DNA of 64,000 nucleotides from NCBI GenBank assembly GCA_021298435.1, contig JAJTFJ010000004.1:1-64000 (forward strand), given 5' to 3'. Under the pieces are notes generated by a model. It saw nothing but the letters and a program-made list of their open reading frames with translations, was not told the origin of the DNA and searched no databases. The number at the start of each line of letters is the position of its first letter. Position 1 is the stretch's first letter. The translations under genes were made by a program, and so were the position numbers. This document shows positions 46,039 to 53,582 of this stretch, one piece after another. Source of the stretch: Ilumatobacteraceae bacterium (lineage in GTDB: Bacteria > Actinomycetota > Acidimicrobiia > Acidimicrobiales > Ilumatobacteraceae).

Positions 46039-46521
46039 TCAGTTTTCTTTCACGATGGAGCCTGCTCCACCCTCGCGCACACGACGAACAAGTTCAGCCG
46101 TTAGCGCATCAATCTTTTCGAACAAATCGTGTCGCTGACCAGAGCAGGACTTTTCAAACATGCCCAATGCACCCGCAAGTTCATCAAGAGATTTGTCGTC
46201 AATATTTTCCATTGACTCGAACTGATAGTGCTCACACAACTGATCAAGCTCAAGAACTAACGGATGATCCGCCGGCACATTCGTTTCACGCGGTGGACGT
46301 GCGCTGCCGCCACCATGCTGTTGACCAAAGACATCTGCAAGACGATCAGTTAATGAACCCACTGGTTGTTGCGCACCACTGGCGCGACGACGCTGTTCGT
46401 CTTGCACCAGATCAAGGCGACCCTGAGCAAGACGACGGACGAACGAGATTGCGTCTTCTTCTCCTTGCAGAGCATTTCGCTGCGCACGAATATCAGCAAG
46501 AGTGAGTTGTTCGTCTGCCAT
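46039..46521 (-). CDS. RsiG-like protein, candidate c-di-GMP-binding anti-sigma factor
   Basis: 160 residues. Residues 22-37 match exactly the RsiG signature E(x)3S(x)2R(x)3Q(x)3D: E22, S26, R29, Q33, D37 in a predicted long helix. A second copy near the C-terminus has E123, S127, R130, F134, D138, with Phe at the Gln place. Known RsiG uses two such helices to bind a c-di-GMP dimer and hold the sigma factor WhiG. ATG 46521 is chosen because GGAGG sits eight bases upstream, inside the end of the MoaD-like gene. No sigma gene lies in the window. Confidence 0.75.
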   Translation of the reverse strand: MADEQLTLADIRAQRNALQGEEDAISFVRRLAQGRLDLVQDEQRRRASGAQQPVGSLTDRLADVFGQQHGGGSARPPRETNVPADHPLVLELDQLCEHYQFESMENIDDKSLDELAGALGMFEKSCSGQRHDLFEKIDALTAELVRRVREGGAGSIVKEN

Positions 46522-46760
46522 CACATGCCTCCTGAGACCGGCGGAAGTACCGCTACTTCATCTTTATCGCTGATCGCATGGGAGAGTGGTACCTCTTCAC
46601 CATTGACCCATACTTTGCTCATCTTGACGACTGCGGCGAAGGTGTCGCCATACTCGGCAATTGCAGCGTGAATCACTTCGTCAACGGTCGAACCATCAAA
46701 AGATGCAGATCCCGTGCCTGCTGCCTCACGAGCTTGAGCGAAGAGACGAAGAATGGCCAC
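46521..46760 (-). CDS. MoaD/ThiS-like sulfur-carrier protein
   Basis: Beta-grasp ubiquitin-like protein, 79 residues. LRLFAQAREAAGTGS is the N-terminal strand and PPVSGGM the C-terminus: the Gly-Gly that is thiocarboxylated is followed by one extra Met. That Met codon arises where the next gene's ribosome site and start overlap. GTG start at 46760, with TACCAT 6 nt upstream. It may serve molybdopterin, thiamine, cysteine or another pathway; no partner enzyme is adjacent. Confidence 0.85.
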   Translation of the reverse strand: MAILRLFAQAREAAGTGSASFDGSTVDEVIHAAIAEYGDTFAAVVKMSKVWVNGEEVPLSHAISDKDEVAVLPPVSGGM

Positions 46761-46766
46761 GCGGTG

Positions 46767-46772
46767 ATGGTA
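46767..46772 (-). promoter_or_regulatory. Candidate -10 of the moaD-rsiG-xre operon
   Basis: TACCAT, 6 nt before the GTG start of the MoaD-like gene. Confidence 0.45.
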
Positions 46773-46820
46773 TCGGCGCGTGCCTGTGGGGCATCAGCAG
46801 CCATGTCAACACGGTGCGCA

Positions 46821-47831
46821 TCACTGCAAAGTGATCCCGGGCCCGCCTGATTCAACAAGTCCAATGTCCGTCCAGAGACCAGAATCGACCAATTCAGTCG
46901 CAATCGTCTCGCTCACCGCAGCAAGTAAGCCACCAGATGTCTGAGGGTCCATACATAAAGCCACATGTGCTTCTGATGCCGAACTTGTGAGGTGTTCACC
47001 CACATATGCCCGATTACGTGGATCGCCACCGGTGCGATGCCCCGAGAGTGCGACATCGAGTGCACCTGGATACAACGGCAACGATTCAGTTGCGATGCGC
47101 AAAGTCACCCCTGAACGTTCAGCAATTTCCCAGCCGTGACCTGCAAGTCCGTACCCCGTGACATCAGTGACGGCATGCACGAATTGATGATGCGCCTGCA
47201 GGGACTCGGCTGCCGCTCTATTCAGTGTGCGCATTCCAGCAATCGCAGCCTTCTTGTCAGCATCTGTACCCGCAGCAGTCACCAGACCAGTACCCAATGG
47301 CTTTGACAACACAGCAACATCGCCAGGTTGTGCGCCACCCTTACGGAAAATGCGAGCTGGGTCGACAACTCCTTGCACCGCTAAACCAAAAATTGGTTCC
47401 GGATTACGGATGGTGTGACCACCCGCGATGGTTCCACCTGCAGCTGCAACTGTTTCTGATGCAGCAGCAAATATGGCCGCAATCACTTCTGGTGGAAGTT
47501 CTTCTGGGAATGCTGCGATGTTGACGGCCAACACCACTCGCCCACCCATTGCAAACACATCACTGCATGCATTGGCAGCAGCAATGGCACCAAAGTCCGA
47601 AGGATCATCAACCAAAGGTGGAAAGAAGTCTGTGGTGCTCACCAACGCAAGATCTGGGGTTAGTTGATACACCGCAGCATCATCGAATGGGGCAAGTCCG
47701 ACCAATAAAGAGGTGTCAAAACCCATTGGCATGTCTTTGACCATGCCCGCCAACAAAGAGGCTCCCCACTTTGCGGCGCAACCACCGCACGATGTCCACT
47801 CGGTCAGTTTGATGGATGCGTTGTTAGGCAT
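46821..47831 (-). CDS. selD: Selenide, water dikinase (selenophosphate synthetase)
   Basis: Makes selenophosphate from ATP and selenide, the selenium donor for Sec-tRNA. 336 residues from ATG 47831; an upstream in-frame extension overlaps selA and is rejected. The active site is TSCGGCAAKWG (C15, C18, K21), with cysteine rather than selenocysteine. The AIRS-type domains include GLAPFDDAAVY, a glycine-rich KPLGTGLVTAAG and PQTSGGLLAAV. TAGTTT is 7 nt upstream of the start. Confidence 0.95.
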   Translation of the reverse strand: MPNNASIKLTEWTSCGGCAAKWGASLLAGMVKDMPMGFDTSLLVGLAPFDDAAVYQLTPDLALVSTTDFFPPLVDDPSDFGAIAAANACSDVFAMGGRVVLAVNIAAFPEELPPEVIAAIFAAASETVAAAGGTIAGGHTIRNPEPIFGLAVQGVVDPARIFRKGGAQPGDVAVLSKPLGTGLVTAAGTDADKKAAIAGMRTLNRAAAESLQAHHQFVHAVTDVTGYGLAGHGWEIAERSGVTLRIATESLPLYPGALDVALSGHRTGGDPRNRAYVGEHLTSSASEAHVALCMDPQTSGGLLAAVSETIATELVDSGLWTDIGLVESGGPGITLQ

Positions 47832-47857
47832 GGTTCGCAAACTACTAGGTTGACCTC
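47832..47857. promoter_or_regulatory. Divergent selD/selA promoter space
   Basis: Only 26 bp separate the two start codons. Minus strand TAGTTT (47844-47839) is 7 nt before the selD ATG; plus strand TAGGTT (47846-47851) is 6 nt before the selA GTG. Both messages would be leaderless, and the two -10 elements nearly overlap. Confidence 0.5.
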
Positions 47858-49156
47858 GTGACGACTCCCGCGACACATCCACCTTCCGTTGACTCACTGG
47901 CTCGTCACCTGTCGCACACGAGTTCTCTTCCGCACTCTCTTTTGGTGGACTGTGCACGTCGCGCAGTTGCACAGTCACCTGCACAGGCCACGACGACTGC
48001 AGAACAATTCGCACACGAACTCTCTACTGCTCTTTTGACGGATGTTGTCAATGCAACAGGCGTGTTGTTGCACACCAACCTTGGCCGTGCTCCGCTCGCC
48101 CACACCACTACTGCTCGCCCAAGCAACATTGAATTCAATCTCGCCACGGGCGAACGTGGCTCTCGACAAACTGCCGTTTCAGCCCTCGTGTCATCTCTGA
48201 TTGGCGCAGAGGCAGCCATCGTGGTGAATAACAATGCTGCAGCCGTCATGTTGGTTCTTGCATCTCTCGCACAGGGCCGAGACGTTGCGGTATCACGAGG
48301 CGAAAGTGTTGAGATCGGCGGCGGGTTCCGCATCCCCGACGTGATGGAGCAATCAGGCGCACGACTAGTTGATGTGGGCACCACGAATCGAACACGCCTG
48401 CGTGACTACGCAAAAGCGATTGACAACAAGCGCAATGACATTGCACTTGTCATGAAGATTCACCCATCGAACTTTTCCATCGAAGGCTTTACCGAAGACA
48501 CTGCGGTGCAGGAACTTGCGACACTGTCTGTTCCGGTCGTTGCAGATATCGGGTCAGGACTTCTTGATAACACCGCACCATGGCTGCAAGGACACACTCC
48601 AACAGTCCCATCGTGGTTAGTGAATGAACCAGCAGCAAAACAAGCTCTTGCAGATGGCGCATCACTTGTCACGTTTAGCGGCGACAAACTTTTGGGTGGA
48701 CCACAGTGCGGCATCATCGCAGGGCGCGCAGATCTCGTTGCTCAATGTGCAGCACACCCTCTCATGCGTGCACTTCGCCCCGGCAGCCACACAATGATCT
48801 TGCTGCAACAGGTGCTGCTGTCCTACGCCTCACGCACTGTGTGCACTGATGTTCCTTTCTGGCGAATGGTTGCAACACCGGAGCCTGAATTGCGCGCACG
48901 TGCCGAAAGCATCGTGGCTACTGCAGGCATGGGTTCCGTTGTTGACGTTGATTCTTTGGTCGGTGCTGGCTCAGCACCTGGCAGCACGATTGCATCAATC
49001 GGTGTCGCTCTGAATGGTGATCAACGTGTCGCATTACGAGCCCACACCACACCCGTGATTGCACGCACAGTCGGCAACACCACGTATCTCGACATGCGCA
49101 GCATTGCCCCCGCCGACGACCATGTCGTGGTTGAGGCGATGTCTCGTCTGCATTAA
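47858..49156 (+). CDS. selA: L-seryl-tRNA(Sec) selenium transferase
   Basis: PLP enzyme that turns Ser-tRNA(Sec) into Sec-tRNA(Sec), 432 residues, GTG start. VVNATGVLLHTNLGRAPL and GERGSRQTAV are conserved; the PLP lysine is in SGDKLLGGPQCG near residue 275. Followed after 2 bp by selB. Confidence 0.95.
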   Translation: MTTPATHPPSVDSLARHLSHTSSLPHSLLVDCARRAVAQSPAQATTTAEQFAHELSTALLTDVVNATGVLLHTNLGRAPLAHTTTARPSNIEFNLATGERGSRQTAVSALVSSLIGAEAAIVVNNNAAAVMLVLASLAQGRDVAVSRGESVEIGGGFRIPDVMEQSGARLVDVGTTNRTRLRDYAKAIDNKRNDIALVMKIHPSNFSIEGFTEDTAVQELATLSVPVVADIGSGLLDNTAPWLQGHTPTVPSWLVNEPAAKQALADGASLVTFSGDKLLGGPQCGIIAGRADLVAQCAAHPLMRALRPGSHTMILLQQVLLSYASRTVCTDVPFWRMVATPEPELRARAESIVATAGMGSVVDVDSLVGAGSAPGSTIASIGVALNGDQRVALRAHTTPVIARTVGNTTYLDMRSIAPADDHVVVEAMSRLH

Positions 49157-49158
49157 CC

Positions 49159-50844
49159 ATGACTGTCATTGCCACTGCTGGCCATGTTGATCACGGTAAG
49201 TCTTCTTTAGTTCTGGCTCTCACGGGCACTGACCCAGACCGTTTGGCAGAAGAGAAACGTCGCGGAATGACGATTGACCTCGGCTTTGCTCACACCGATT
49301 CTCTTAGTTTCGTTGACGTACCGGGCCACATTGACTTTCTCAACACCATGGTGGCTGGCGTACACGGCGTTGACATTGCACTTCTTGTTATCGACATAGG
49401 TGAGGGCTGGAAACCACAGACAGTGGAACACCTCGACATTCTCATGTTGATGCAGGTGCGACACATTGTGGTGGCTCTCACGAAAGCGGATGCAAGCACA
49501 CATGATGAAACGACTGCACTGGTTGCTCGCACTGAATCAGAATTTGCATCCCGTGGGCTGGCGCCCAGCAACATCATCAGTACTTCTGCACACACTGGCT
49601 TAGGAATTGAAGAACTTCGTGATGCACTCACTTCGCTCACCCAGGTTGTCTCAGCTGCATCCACGACATCACCTGCACGATTGTTTGTTGATCGTGTCTT
49701 CACCATCGCTGGTTCAGGAACAGTTGTCACTGGAACACTCAGTGGTGCTGCACTTCATGAAGGTGATGAACTCATCGTTGCGCGCACACAGCAAGCCACC
49801 AGAATTCGCAGCATCCAACAACACGGTGCCGTCAGCAACAGTGCACTTCCACGCAATCGCTGTGCACTTAATCTGACCAATCTCAGTACTGATGACATTC
49901 ATCGTGGTGATGTTCTTCTCTTCAATGACTCCTGCTACTCCACTGAAGTTTTTGATGGGTCGGTTGAATTGGCCTTCGGCACCCGCGCACTAGGAACTGC
50001 GATCTCGCCAGTTCGTAATGGTGGTGGCTACACCTTGCATATTGGAACTGCACGCCGGGCAGCATCGCTTCGATTTCTTGGCACAGATCACAGCAACGTT
50101 CGCATTCGATTCGCCGGTGCTTTGCCTCTCATCCCCGGCGACAGATTTCTATTGCGCCGCACTGGCGATGACATCACCGTTGCGGGCGGATCAATTCTTG
50201 ATGTCAAACCAATTGCACGCACTTCACGGGCAACACCAACAGGCACGATGTCTTCCATCCTTAAACATCATGGATGGGTAACTGTTGCAGAAGCAACACA
50301 ACTCGTCGGAGAACCTGTTGCTCCGGTTGTTGATGTTTGGGTAGCGACTCCAGGCACTGTTCGCGTCACAACCGATGCACTGGTTGATCTCCTCGCACAT
50401 ACTGGTGAGGTTGACACCACACAGTTGCAACCATGGGAACGCGCACTCATCGCCACTCTTCCCAACGTGACCATCACACAAGGCATAGCAACCGTCGGAG
50501 TCAGCAATCCATTGCTCTCGCACCCGTACGTTGAGTTGTTTCTTTCGTCTGGCGTCACAACACCCGACACCAAATCACTCGACCGAGATGTGATTCGCCG
50601 TCTCATTCATGCCGGTGTTCTCTTTGAACATGACAACATCGCGTTTCATGCCGATGCGCTACAGAGTCTCCGACCCACATTGCAGAATCTGTGGCATCAA
50701 CACCCCAATGGCTTCTCTGTCGGTCACTTACGCGAAGAACTGGGCATCACCCGCAAACATGCAGTGCCGCTGGCAACGTGTCTCGACAAAGTTGCACTCA
50801 CAAAGCGAGTCGGCGATTCCCGACTGCCCGGATCTTCCTGGTGA
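49159..50844 (+). CDS. selB: Selenocysteine-specific elongation factor
   Basis: Carries Sec-tRNA(Sec) to UGA codons marked by a SECIS hairpin, 561 residues. The G domain shows [25 protein letters not shown] and the TKAD site; EF-Tu-like beta domains follow, then winged-helix repeats ending in [19 protein letters not shown], the SECIS-binding part. The stop codon abuts the 3' end of the tRNA-Sec gene on the other strand. Confidence 0.95.
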   Translation: MTVIATAGHVDHGKSSLVLALTGTDPDRLAEEKRRGMTIDLGFAHTDSLSFVDVPGHIDFLNTMVAGVHGVDIALLVIDIGEGWKPQTVEHLDILMLMQVRHIVVALTKADASTHDETTALVARTESEFASRGLAPSNIISTSAHTGLGIEELRDALTSLTQVVSAASTTSPARLFVDRVFTIAGSGTVVTGTLSGAALHEGDELIVARTQQATRIRSIQQHGAVSNSALPRNRCALNLTNLSTDDIHRGDVLLFNDSCYSTEVFDGSVELAFGTRALGTAISPVRNGGGYTLHIGTARRAASLRFLGTDHSNVRIRFAGALPLIPGDRFLLRRTGDDITVAGGSILDVKPIARTSRATPTGTMSSILKHHGWVTVAEATQLVGEPVAPVVDVWVATPGTVRVTTDALVDLLAHTGEVDTTQLQPWERALIATLPNVTITQGIATVGVSNPLLSHPYVELFLSSGVTTPDTKSLDRDVIRRLIHAGVLFEHDNIAFHADALQSLRPTLQNLWHQHPNGFSVGHLREELGITRKHAVPLATCLDKVALTKRVGDSRLPGSSW

Positions 50845-50940
50845 TGGCGGAGGCGGACGGGAATCGAACCCGCCAGACGGGGATCGCCCGTCTCGTCTGT
50901 GTTGAAGACAGCGAAGCCCACCAGGTACTTATACGCCTCC
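50845..50940 (-). tRNA. selC: tRNA-Sec, anticodon UCA
   Basis: 96 nt with encoded CCA. Acceptor GGAGGCG pairs with CGCCTCC, discriminator G. The anticodon loop CTTCAAC holds TCA at 50905-50903, closed by CTGT/ACAG. The long variable arm has a 7-bp stem AGACGGG/CCCGTCT; the T arm is GCGGG-TTCGATT-CCCGT. The eighth acceptor pair, usual for tRNA-Sec, is a T-C mismatch. The 3' end is directly next to the selB stop codon. Confidence 0.93.
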
Positions 50941-50945
50941 GTCAC

Positions 50946-50960
50946 CGAGGGTATAGCGTT
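50946..50960. promoter_or_regulatory. Shared promoter space of tRNA-Sec and the thioredoxin-like gene
   Basis: Minus strand TACCCT (50953-50948) is 7 nt before the tRNA 5' end; plus strand TAGCGT (50954-50959) is 6 nt before the ATG at 50966. The two hexamers are back to back, so tRNA and selenoprotein operon may be switched on together. Confidence 0.5.
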
Positions 50961-50965
50961 CGGTC

Positions 50966-52411
50966 ATGAGCACCACCGCTCCACTCTTGCCCAATGGTTT
51001 CGTCGTCATCGTGAAGCACGAATGCGCGACCTGCCAAATGGTTGAACCTGTCCTCGCAGCCATTGCCGCCTCAGGCGCACCGCTCACCGTGTACACCCAG
51101 GACAACCCAGATTTCCCAGAGTCTGTGCCGCACACCCTTGACAGCACGTTGGCCGTGTCATGGCATTACGACATCGAAACGGTGCCCACTCTTCTCGTCA
51201 TTGAAAACGGCGTCGAGGTCGGCAGAACATTCGGATGGTCACAAGCGGAATGGCAACGCATCACAGGTATTGACTCATTGGGAGCAGACCTTCCAGTGAC
51301 TCGTCCCGGTTGCGGATCAATGAGTGTTGACCCTGACCGCGTTGACGCATTGCGCGCCGCATTCACAGACTCGCCTGTCATTTCTCGCCACATCGAATTC
51401 TCGTCAGCTGAAGATGAATTTGAAGCGATGTACGCACGTGGATGGACCGATGGACTTCCTGTCATACCACCGACACGTGAACGCGTCTTGCGCATGCTCA
51501 CTGGCACCACACGTCATCCACAAGACATCGTCGCCATTGCTCCACCGGACTTAGTGGAACTCACTGTTGAGAAAATTGCCATCAATGCAGTGATGGCTGG
51601 TTGCTTGCCCGAATACATGCCGTGGGTTATTGCCGCACTTGAAGCTGTGTGCAACGACCAATTCAATATGCATGGTGTTCTTGCAACAACAATGCCCGTG
51701 GGCCCCGTCATCATTTGTAACGGCCCTGGCACACGCGCCATTGGTATGAACTCAGGTATTAACGCCTTTGGACAAGGCAATCGCGCGAACAACACCATCG
51801 GACGCGCAGTACAACTCACTATTCGCAACGTTGGTGGCGGACGTCCTGGTGAAGTTGATCGCGCAACCCATGGCAACCCAGGCAAGATTTCATTTTGTTT
51901 TGCTGAAGACGAAGAGAACTCACCATTCACATCACTTGCAACAGAACGTGGTGTGCCACCCGGACAAAATGCCGTCACAGTTTTTGCTGGCGAAGGACCA
52001 CGATGTGTTGTTGATCAACTGGCGCGCACTCCTGAAGAACTCACGGAGTCTCTTGCGGCATGTCTTCTCACCGTTCATCACCCCAAGTTGGTCATTGGTT
52101 TCGATGCGATTCTCACGCTGAGCCCCGACCATGGTCGCGTGTATGCCGAAGCCGGATGGTCTCGAGAAAAGTTGCTTGCAGAAATCACTGAGCGCACACT
52201 GCGACCAGGCGCAGACTTGGTCCGCGGAGCACAAGGCATGGCCGAAGGGGTTCCACCACATCTCCGTGACAGCACACTGCCCAAATTCCGCGCCGGAGGA
52301 CTGTTACTGACATATGCCGGCGGCGGCGCGGGCTTGTTCTCCTCCATCGTTGCCGGCTGGGCAAATGGGGCAATCGGCAGTGACCCCGTCACTCGCATCG
52401 TTGGCTCGTGA
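50966..52411 (+). CDS. Thioredoxin-like domain fused to a large uncharacterised domain; UGSC partner
   Basis: 481 residues. Residues 1-105 form a thioredoxin-like fold with the redox motif HECATCQM near 18-25 and the cis-Pro segment ETVPTLLVI. A linker with RPGCGSM follows, then about 350 residues beginning WTDGLPVIPPTRERV, rich in glycine loops (FGQGNRANN, AGGGAG) and without a recognised function. It sits 12 bp before the selenoprotein gene. A job as reductase or catalytic partner of the selenoprotein is inferred from the Trx domain and context. Confidence 0.8.
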   Translation: MSTTAPLLPNGFVVIVKHECATCQMVEPVLAAIAASGAPLTVYTQDNPDFPESVPHTLDSTLAVSWHYDIETVPTLLVIENGVEVGRTFGWSQAEWQRITGIDSLGADLPVTRPGCGSMSVDPDRVDALRAAFTDSPVISRHIEFSSAEDEFEAMYARGWTDGLPVIPPTRERVLRMLTGTTRHPQDIVAIAPPDLVELTVEKIAINAVMAGCLPEYMPWVIAALEAVCNDQFNMHGVLATTMPVGPVIICNGPGTRAIGMNSGINAFGQGNRANNTIGRAVQLTIRNVGGGRPGEVDRATHGNPGKISFCFAEDEENSPFTSLATERGVPPGQNAVTVFAGEGPRCVVDQLARTPEELTESLAACLLTVHHPKLVIGFDAILTLSPDHGRVYAEAGWSREKLLAEITERTLRPGADLVRGAQGMAEGVPPHLRDSTLPKFRAGGLLLTYAGGGAGLFSSIVAGWANGAIGSDPVTRIVGS

Positions 52412-52423
52412 CATACTGAAGAC

Positions 52424-52954
52424 ATGGCAACTGGACTCACCATTCTTGATCCGACCAGTGAGTCGAATCCGTCCACGCGACAATTGCTTGCGCGCCCTGA
52501 CGACATCAAGGGCCACACCATCGCACTGCTTGACATTTCGAAGCCACGCGGCAATGTTTTCCTCGACCGTCTTGAAGAATTACTGACCGAGCGCGGCGCA
52601 AAGGTCAAGCGCTTCGCGAAGCCAACTTTTACCAAGCCTGCACCTGTTGATCTTCGACACGAGATTGCTACTCAATGCACTCTTGTCATCGAAGCTCTTG
52701 CTGATTGAGGCAGTTGTACGTCGTGCAGTGTGCATGACATCGCAGACTTAGAACTTCGCGGCCTCCCCGGCATCTTTGTGGCATCAGCGGAATTCGTGAC
52801 CGCTGCTACGGCACAATCAGAGGCACTTGGCTTTCCGGACATGAAGCGCGTCTTCACGTCGCACCCCATCCAAGATCGCACCGATCAAGAGATGCGTGAC
52901 CTGGCAGATCAGTTTTTTCCCGAAATCCTCGCAGGCATTACCTCAGGTCAATAG
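52424..52954 (+). CDS. UGSC-family selenoprotein with in-frame UGA (Sec95)
   Basis: Reading TGA at 52706-52708 as selenocysteine gives 176 residues; stopping there leaves an incomplete 94-residue fragment. Around the codon the protein is EALAD-U-GSCTSCSVHD, the U-x-x-C redox motif of the UGSC family, with one more Cys at 101. Upstream is a Rossmann-like fold (ILDPTSES, TIALLDISKPRGNVFLD); downstream is a helical region ending in SGQ. A SECIS-like hairpin starts 12 nt after the UGA. selA, selB, selD and tRNA-Sec are next door. Members are known from marine metagenomes; the reaction is unknown. Confidence 0.9.
52720..52738 (+). promoter_or_regulatory. SECIS-like hairpin
   Basis: GTCGTGCA (52720-52727) pairs with TGCATGAC (52731-52738), with one G-T pair, around the loop GTG; opening the top A-T pair gives a 7-bp stem and an AGUGU loop. 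The loop lies about 20 nt after the UGA, the usual distance for a bacterial SECIS, and holds the GU expected by SelB. Confidence 0.75.
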
Positions 52955-52967
52955 GGGAAGCTCCTCC

Positions 52968-52973
52968 TACACT
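52968..52973 (+). promoter_or_regulatory. Candidate -10 of the phosphatase gene
   Basis: TACACT, 6 nt before the GTG start at 52980; supports that start over upstream codons. Confidence 0.45.
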
Positions 52974-52979
52974 GTCGCA

Positions 52980-53582
52980 GTGAATTCCCCCACCCGCATC
53001 CTCATGCTCCGGCACGGCCAGAGCGAATGGAACGCAATGGGGCGCTGGCAAGGTCAAGCCGACATCGAGCTCACCGACCTTGGATACGAGCAAGCACGTC
53101 GAGCCACCGAGAAACTGGGCATGTTCGATGCTGTCATCTCTAGCGACCTTCGTCGCGCATATATGACAGCCACCATCATTTCGAACGGCTTGGGAATTGG
53201 TCTGATGCCACCCGATGTACGCCTGCGCGAAACACATGTGGGTGAATGGCAAGGCCTCACACATGATCAGATTGAGCGTGATTGGCCTGGGTATCTCAAA
53301 GAACACAAGCGACCGCCAGATTTTGAAACCGATGAGTCCATTGTTGAACGCGTGACCAATGCACTTGTTGATCTCGCCACAGAGTTTCCCGCATCAGAGG
53401 TGTTGTGCATTGCACACGCTGGCATCATTCGCGTGATGCGTCGCGCCCACGGAGTATCCGACCCGCGCATTGCAAATCTCGGTGGTTGCCATTTCATCGT
53501 GCGTCCTGGTCATCCTTCACCTATTGAAGTAGGCGACGTTGTTGACCTGTTCGAGCATGGTGAACTTGGCGAAGAGCTGTAA
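52980..53582 (+). CDS. Histidine phosphatase family protein (phosphoglycerate mutase-like)
   Basis: 200 residues. The catalytic motif is LRHGQSEWN near residue 10, with ETHVGEWQGLTHDQI and the second histidine in CIAHAGIIRV. This small branch includes cofactor-dependent mutases and phosphatases of varied substrates, so a specific one is not assigned. GTG start chosen because of the TACACT box; the longer upstream frame overlaps the selenoprotein gene. The MFS gene starts at the next base after the stop. Confidence 0.88.
   Translation: MNSPTRILMLRHGQSEWNAMGRWQGQADIELTDLGYEQARRATEKLGMFDAVISSDLRRAYMTATIISNGLGIGLMPPDVRLRETHVGEWQGLTHDQIERDWPGYLKEHKRPPDFETDESIVERVTNALVDLATEFPASEVLCIAHAGIIRVMRRAHGVSDPRIANLGGCHFIVRPGHPSPIEVGDVVDLFEHGELGEEL

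Noticed and set aside
46521-46526. UGA after the Gly-Gly-Met of the MoaD-like gene as a second Sec codon
   Set aside because: The continuation is antisense-like, without a family or SECIS hairpin; the overlap with the next start explains it.
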